From positions 310,001 through 374,000 of the forward strand of contig JAAOOA010000261.1 in NCBI GenBank assembly GCA_012861695.1: DNA of 64,000 nucleotides. Reading direction: 5' to 3'. The DNA is from Trematomus loennbergii. Lineage: Eukaryota > Chordata > Actinopteri > Perciformes > Nototheniidae. Shown here one piece after another: positions 59,261-64,000 of this stretch. A model generated the notes under the pieces. The model was not told the DNA's origin. It was given only the letters and a program-made list of their open reading frames with translations, and did no database searches. Position numbers and translations under genes: made by a program. Within the stretch, counting starts at the first letter, position 1. Each line of letters starts with the position of its first letter.

Positions 59261-59384
59261 TTTGATTGCGTTCCTTGAGTTTACCGTACCCAAACGGCCT
59301 AAGTAATGGTAAGGTAAATAATGATGACTTAAGCAGTAAAACGTGAGTCGGATCCACCTCCACCAGTTGATCCAGTGTGGGACC

Positions 59385-59647
59385 CAGGGGCGGACTGGGA
59401 CTACAAATCAGCCCAGGACTCTCGACCGGCCCACTTCGGTAAATTATCAACGGGGGGGGCTAGTGAGTTATCCGAGCGGCCCACCTCGGTGCCGCAAGTA
59501 AATACCGCGAGGAAATGTTGACGGGGGGGGGTGGGGGGGGGGGGGGGGCTAGTGACTTATCCGAGCGGCCCACATCGTCCGACGGGCCCACTTCAGTACC
59601 GGCCCATCGCGATTCGTCCGAACGTCCCGATGGCCAGTCCGCCCCTG
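59385..59647. mobile_element. hAT MITE CAGGGGCGGACTGG...CCAGTCCGCCCCTG
   Basis: 263 bp with a perfect 8-bp duplication GTGGGACC (59377-59384 and 59648-59655). Contains two poly-G runs. It lies between the two minisatellites. Confidence 0.95.
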
Positions 59648-59723
59648 GTGGGACCCAAGCCAGCCGAAGATGGCAGGTTTAAAAGTGCCCTGCTGCAGCG
59701 GACCATTGCTTCAATCAAAGTCT

Positions 59724-60240
59724 CCCAGGAACTCCTCATTAAGTAACCATTAACGAATGATTCATTAATACAGTACCCCCCAGTCTGTTTACCAGTAACT
59801 AACCATTAGTTAACTCAGGAACTCCTCATTAAGTAACCATTAACGAATGATTCATTAATACAGTACCCCCAGTCTGTTTACCAGTAACTAACCATTAGTT
59901 CACTCAGGAACTCCTCATTAAGTAACCATTAACGAATGATTCATTAATACAGTACCCCCAGTCTGTTTACCAGTAACTAACTAACCATCCATCGCAGTCA
60001 CTGAGGAACTACTCATTAAGTAACCATTAACGAATGATTCGTTAATACAGTATCCCCCAGTCTGTTTACCAGTAACTAACCATAAGTTCACTGAGGAACT
60101 ACTCATTAACTAACCATTAACGAATGATTCATTAATGCAGTACCCCCAGTCTGTTACCAGTAACTAACCATCAGTTCCTCAATCGCAGTCACTGAGGAAC
60201 TACTCATTAACTAACCATTAACTATCTAGTAATTCCTCAG
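59724..60240. repeat. ~88-bp minisatellite
   Basis: Five to six units of GGAACTCCTCATTAAGTAAC...CGAATGATTCATTAATACAG...CCAGTCTGTTTACCAGTAAC. The flank ends with TTGTAAAGTGTTACCC at about 60292, a phrase shared (inverted) with 45540. Confidence 0.95.
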
Positions 60241-60413
60241 TAACTAAGCAGTAACTAAGCACATTTTGTGTACCTTATTGTAAAGTGTTACCCTTTCTTC
60301 TTCAACTTTAGTATGAGTTATTTCCCAGACTAATACACCCTTCCGCTGGCTTTTAACCGACATAGGCCCTCAAACACTGTGATATCCTTCTCTATGTGAA
60401 CATAGAACCTGGA

Positions 60414-61278
60414 TTATGACCAAAAAGAGGTTGAAATTCCTCTGATGCTGTGCGCTTTGATGTTTTCCGGGGGATCCACCCCAGAGGAGACATACGCCTG
60501 TGACACAGCCTCACACAACCAGTGTGACAGGCGCTGTGCAGACAGAGGCTGCCCTATTGAGTGCTCTCTGTGATGCACAAACAGCGCTGGGACCTGCGCA
60601 ACGTGGCTGTGCGTGCAATATAGCATGACAGTGCACGTACGGAACAGAGGAGATGAGATGTGGCTTCTTCCTCCGATGTGTGAGGAGGAGGGAAGAAACC
60701 ACCCAAAGTTATCACTCTCGATCTAAAAGAGCTTGTGATAACCTTTGGCATAAAAGCCGGGTTAGGGCGCAAAACAGCTGAGCTGCCATCTCCTTGGATC
60801 TGGAGACATGACGGAGCCACAGAGAGAGCAGACAAATCACTCACCCTTTTAGCTGATGCTAGAGCCAAGAGCAAAGCTACTTTGGGGGGACCTGATCCAA
60901 AGGTTCGAATGGAGCTTTACTCAGTGCGCGTAACACCAACGCCAAATCCCATTGAGGCGCCAAAGCGAGTGACACCGGTCTGAGTCTCTGTACTTCCCGT
61001 AGAAAACATGTTGTCAGAGGGTACTTCCCTACAGACCAGCGCTGGAACGCTGTTCATTTGGCTGTGTAGGATGCTCTGGTGGACGCCGCCCTTGAACCCT
61101 GAATGGTACTGATAACATTTTTAGAGAGGCCCAGCCCCTCTAAATGTTCCCGTTCAGGGGCCATGCCCACAAACGTTGGCCAATACTGGGTGACCGCTGA
61201 TCGCTCCTCCACCTGGGAGAGAGCGTCCCTGCGCCACGGAATTTCCCACGGCTCCCTGACAGCATCCGCTGTAGGCAT
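60414..61278 (-). pseudogene. DIRS2 tyrosine recombinase, truncated
   Basis: Frames: 61278-61054 (core-binding part, GLGLSKNVISTIQGSRAAST), 60874-60554 (LLALASAKRVSDLSALSVAP with the first catalytic Arg in the KRVSDL box) and 60626-60414 (SAQRLSHWLCEAVSQAYVSS, then the His-x2-Arg box KAHSIRGISTSF). The expected C-terminal block with the Tyr nucleophile (seen in DIRS1 as FARYY) is absent after SFWS-stop. Frameshifts separate the pieces. Not active. Confidence 0.8.
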
Positions 61279-61312
61279 GGAAACCAGGACGCTCCCGTGC
61301 GTTCCGGTGCTA

Positions 61313-61981
61313 TTAAATCGCTGTCAGTCTCTCCTCCTGCACTCGGTCCAGGAACCGAGGGATCAGAGGGACTGGTGGGAAAGCGTATAACAACACCTTT
61401 GGCCACGGCCTGTGTGCGAACGCGTCCACGCCCAGGGGGGGTGGTCCTGCGTTCTCAGCACACTGCGCGTTCTCGCGTGCAGCGAACAGATCCACCTCCG
61501 CTCTCCCGAACCTGCTCCATACCTGGGAGACCAATTCGGGGTGGAGGCTCCAGTCCCCTTGGCGAGGACCTCCTCTGGACATGAGGTCCGCCCCTCTGTT
61601 CAACACGCCGGGAATATACACCGCTCTGATAGAGAGTACGTGTGTTTGCGCCCAGCACAGCAGCCGCCTGGCTGTGCTCAGCAGCTGCGCTGATCGTACG
61701 CCTCCCTGGCGATTTATGTATGCCGCCGCTGCTCTGTTGTCTGTCCGAATCAACACATGTTGATTGAACAGCAACGGGGCGAAGTGCTGGATTACTCTCC
61801 ATACGGAGATTAACTCCAGCACGTTTATGTGGAGAGACATGCGAGCCGGCCACTGTCCCCCCACTGCCTGCGACATGCACGTTCCTCCCCAGCCTGCGAG
61901 AGATGCGTCTGTGAACACCGCGTGTGTGACGTCACTCTGCCCAGGGGAACCCCCACTGACAGGACGTGGAGATTTTTCCAA
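61313..61981 (-). CDS. DIRS2 RNase H domain
   Basis: One open frame of 222 codons: THAVFTDASLAGWGGTCMSQ (first catalytic Asp), HINVLELISVWRVIQHFAPL (catalytic Glu), LIRTDNRAAAAYINRQGG (third Asp), GVLNRGADLMSRG (final Asp region). Degrades the RNA of RNA/DNA hybrids during reverse transcription. Separated from RT by a frameshift near 61985. The domain itself appears intact. Confidence 0.85.
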   Translation of the reverse strand: MEKSPRPVSGGSPGQSDVTHAVFTDASLAGWGGTCMSQAVGGQWPARMSLHINVLELISVWRVIQHFAPLLFNQHVLIRTDNRAAAAYINRQGGVRSAQLLSTARRLLCWAQTHVLSIRAVYIPGVLNRGADLMSRGGPRQGDWSLHPELVSQVWSRFGRAEVDLFAARENAQCAENAGPPPLGVDAFAHRPWPKVLLYAFPPVPLIPRFLDRVQEERLTAI

Positions 61982-61985
61982 TAGG

Positions 61986-63106
61986 CTAAATCCAAACCCA
62001 CGGAAGGGGGAATGTACACCATGCGTCTCTTCTGCCGCACGGGTCGATGTGCAGGCGAATAAACCACCTCTGGAGTCTCCTCATGTGAAGGAGTCCCAGA
62101 GGGATCACCACGTGACCAGCTGACATCATGCCCAACAGCTGCATCACGGAGAGGGCTGTCACCACCCTGCGAGGTGTGACGCGTCGGAGGAGAGCTGTCA
62201 CTTTCTCCACTCTCTGCTGTGAGAGTCGCGCTCTCATGAGGGCTGAGTTCAATTCCACTCCCAGATAAACGATAACCTGGGAGGGAAGAGGACAGCTCTT
62301 CTTCCAGTTGACAATGAAACCCAGGCTTGACAGATGAGATACGAGCTGTACCGTCTGTAAAGCAGCCTCCTCCTTGGATCGAGCCAGCAACAGCAGGTCG
62401 TCCAGATAAAATAACACCCTCATCCCTCCTCTGTGAAGCGGCTCCAGAGCCGTCTCCACACACTTTGAAAAAGTGCGAGGAGCCAGGGAGTATCCGAACG
62501 GCAGTCGATTGAACTGGTACGAAATTCCCTGGAAAAACGCAGGAATTTCCTGTGTTTCGGGATTATGGTTATGTGGAAGTAGGCATCCTTCAGGTCTATT
62601 GACGTAAACCAGTCCCCCTGGTGAACGTATTCCAGCACCTGTTTGATTGTCAGCATATGAAAAGGTCTTTTCATTATCACCCTGTTGAATGCTGACAGAT
62701 CGAGGATGGGTCTCATTCCCCCGGTCTTTTTTGGGATAAGAAAAACGGAGTAAAACCCCCGATTTTCTTCCCCTTGAGGAACTCTGGAAATCGCACTTTT
62801 TACCAGGAGTTCCTGCAGCTCCTCCTGGAGCGCAAGACACTGTTCTTGGGATGACAGGAGTGTTTCCTGAATCCCATTGAACTGCGGGGGGGGGAGGCGA
62901 ATTGCAGAGAGTACCCTCTGCTGATCAGCCTGCTCATCCATCTGTCCATCAAACATATCCGCCGCCACTCTGAGCAATGCTCCGAGAGCGGGCAAACCTG
63001 TTCTTGTTGTGCTGTGGTAGTCATGGTGACGAGCCATGCCAGAGCCCTTGCCGCTGTTGCTCGTGAAGCAACCCAAGGGGGGCCCCGCCCGAAAGGGCTG
63101 CGACAC
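61986..63106 (-). pseudogene. DIRS2 reverse transcriptase, one frameshift
   Basis: The N-terminal half (63106-~62545) has GFYSVFLIPKKTGGMRPILD, WFTSIDLKDAYFHITIIPKH and KHRKFLRF. The C-terminal half, in another frame, has FQGISYQFNRLPFGYSLAPR, the catalytic VLFYLDDLLLLARSKEEA and IVNWKKSCPLPSQVIVYLGV. A single shift after KHRKFLRF (near 62540) separates two otherwise complete halves. All three palm Asp residues are present. Confidence 0.85.
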
Positions 63107-63151
63107 ACTGCATCACCCCGGCCTGAGGAAAGAGCGGAGGTGTGTGCAGTG

Positions 63152-63538
63152 CTATTCACACAGCGCGTAAACACCTGGGACAGAGGAAAAACCGTGCTGC
63201 CTGCTAACCGACAGGCCAGAGGCAACAGGTTTACACGTCAAGCCCTGCTGTCTAATAACCGCCTGGTTATATACAGCTGGCTTGTGCAGCGAGCCCTGCC
63301 GCCTGCTAACCGACAGGTCAGAGGCAGCCTGCTCAAACGGCGAGCCCAGCTGTCTGTTAACCGACAGGTTACAAACAGCTGGCTTATGCAGCGAACCTTG
63401 CTGTCTGTTAACCGACAGATTAACAACAGCCGGCCTGACTAGTGTGGGGGAAATGTGAGAAACAGCTGCTACAGACACACTGTTGGAATTTTCAACATTT
63501 TTATTCAAAATGTACTCCCGCACATCCCCCCCAAAAAG
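63152..63538 (-). pseudogene. DIRS2 gag-like C-terminal part with 17-residue repeats
   Basis: In frame with 63539-63999 apart from the TGA. Encodes DVREYILNKNVENSNS, then repeats of the type LSVNRQQGSLHKPAVCN, five diverged units of 51 bp between about 63430 and 63185. Function unknown. Confidence 0.7.
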
Positions 63539-63999
63539 TCACTTTCGGCTCTGCTTCCTCGGAGGCTCACTCGGAGGAGCAGACCAGGAGCGGGGGTTCT
63601 TCGTTCCTCTCCGACTCGCCGCCTGGAGACTGTCTCTGTGGCGGTGGAGCGGAGATATGGGACGGCCCCCCTCAGCCGCCGAAGGGCGATTCTGGCGCCG
63701 CTGCTGATCTCGCCGTTGCCCGCGCTGCCCCTGCTGAGACTGTTGCAGGTGCTGCGGGCGCTGCTGTCGCTGCTGTTGCAGGGGACGTTTGTCCGGCTGA
63801 AGCCAGCCGACGTGACGTCTTATGTCGTCTGCTTGTTCAGATGCAGACTTCATTGACTCCACCATGGTGTGGAACTGAGGTCCGAACAGTCCGTCCGGAC
63901 TGATTGGAGCCTCTATCAGCTCCTTCCCTGCACCCTCCGGTATAGATCCCTGCTGTAGCCAGAGGTACCGGTGGACCTGAGTCGCCCACGTCGCAATCC
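63539..63999 (-). pseudogene. DIRS2 gag-like N-terminal part (edge, TGA stop)
   Basis: An open frame enters from the right edge (TWATQVHRYLWLQQGSIPEG), continues through DGLFGPQFHTMVESMKSASE and a Gln/Arg-rich stretch (LQQQRQQRPQHLQQSQQGQR), to TGA at 63539-63541. The same frame continues beyond the TGA, so one substitution broke it. DIRS ORF1 proteins are nucleic-acid-binding and basic, which fits. The true start is outside the window. Confidence 0.7.
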
Positions 64000-64000
64000 G

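Larger units (their letters stand above)
60300..64000 (-). mobile_element. DIRS-type retrotransposon 2, 5' end beyond window
   Basis: Minus-strand order: gag-like (63999-63152), reverse transcriptase (63106-61986), RNase H (61981-61313), tyrosine recombinase (61278-60414). Only a few frameshifts and one stop are seen, so it is much younger than DIRS1. A terminal phrase TCTATGTGAACATAGAACCT near 60391 resembles DIRS ends. The recombinase lacks its C-terminal end. Confidence 0.85.

Noticed and set aside
61403..62512. Plus-strand frames opposite the DIRS2 RT/RNase H
   Set aside because: The minus strand carries recognisable RT and RNase H motifs; the plus frames have none.

Overview
The window is vertebrate nuclear DNA, almost certainly from a teleost fish. 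It has no operons, its coding exons carry splice sites, and it is dominated by transposons typical of fish: DIRS tyrosine-recombinase retrotransposons, CR1/L2-type LINEs, many hAT/ZBED relatives, TTAA-inserting inverted-repeat elements, Harbinger-like elements and a P-element-like transposon with a THAP domain. The host genes still visible are a teleost C2H2 zinc-finger (ZNF) family and a finTRIM pseudogene.

Layout. 0-22 kb: a large, much interrupted inverted duplication. Arms run about 1.6-11.9 kb and 13.1-22.2 kb, with an axis near 12.5 kb. Each arm carries exon 1 of a ZNF gene (minus strand at 11.4 kb, plus strand at 13.4 kb), so the two exons are head to head. The arms differ by nested insertions and by a minisatellite of 2 units on the left and about 48 on the right. 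22-29 kb: rest of the intron, ZNF exon 2 of copy 1 (badly frameshifted), and a LINE fragment. 29-36 kb: a degenerate DIRS element and a LINE with endonuclease and reverse transcriptase, both minus strand and both broken. 36.7-40.4 kb: a P-element-like transposon with perfect 8-bp target duplications and three THAP-domain exons. 40.7-46.3 kb: an unclassified terminal-inverted-repeat (TIR) element, a Harbinger transposase fragment and MITEs. 46.7-47.9 kb: a finTRIM pseudogene. 48.4-58.4 kb: ZNF copy 2 (exon 1 at 48.8 kb, exon 2 at 54.8 kb), whose 3' part is a segmental duplicate of 25.3-29.0 kb. 58.6-60.3 kb: two minisatellites. 60.3-64 kb: a second, better preserved DIRS element running off the right edge.

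The two plus-strand ZNF genes share one architecture. Exon 1 is 187 nt and encodes a short coiled-coil leader ending in phase 1. Exon 2 encodes an acidic linker and tandem C2H2 fingers. Copy 2 keeps regular 84-bp fingers but has a one-base loss in a C run and another in the last canonical finger. Copy 1 has indels in almost every finger. Both could be pseudogenes, or the indels could be consensus errors in a tandem repeat.

I found no convincing new multi-gene system. The most informative material is structural: the giant inverted duplication, nests up to four elements deep, filled/empty site pairs that fix TTAA as a target, a minisatellite rich in CACGTG whose length differs between duplicates, and the P-element-like THAP transposon.
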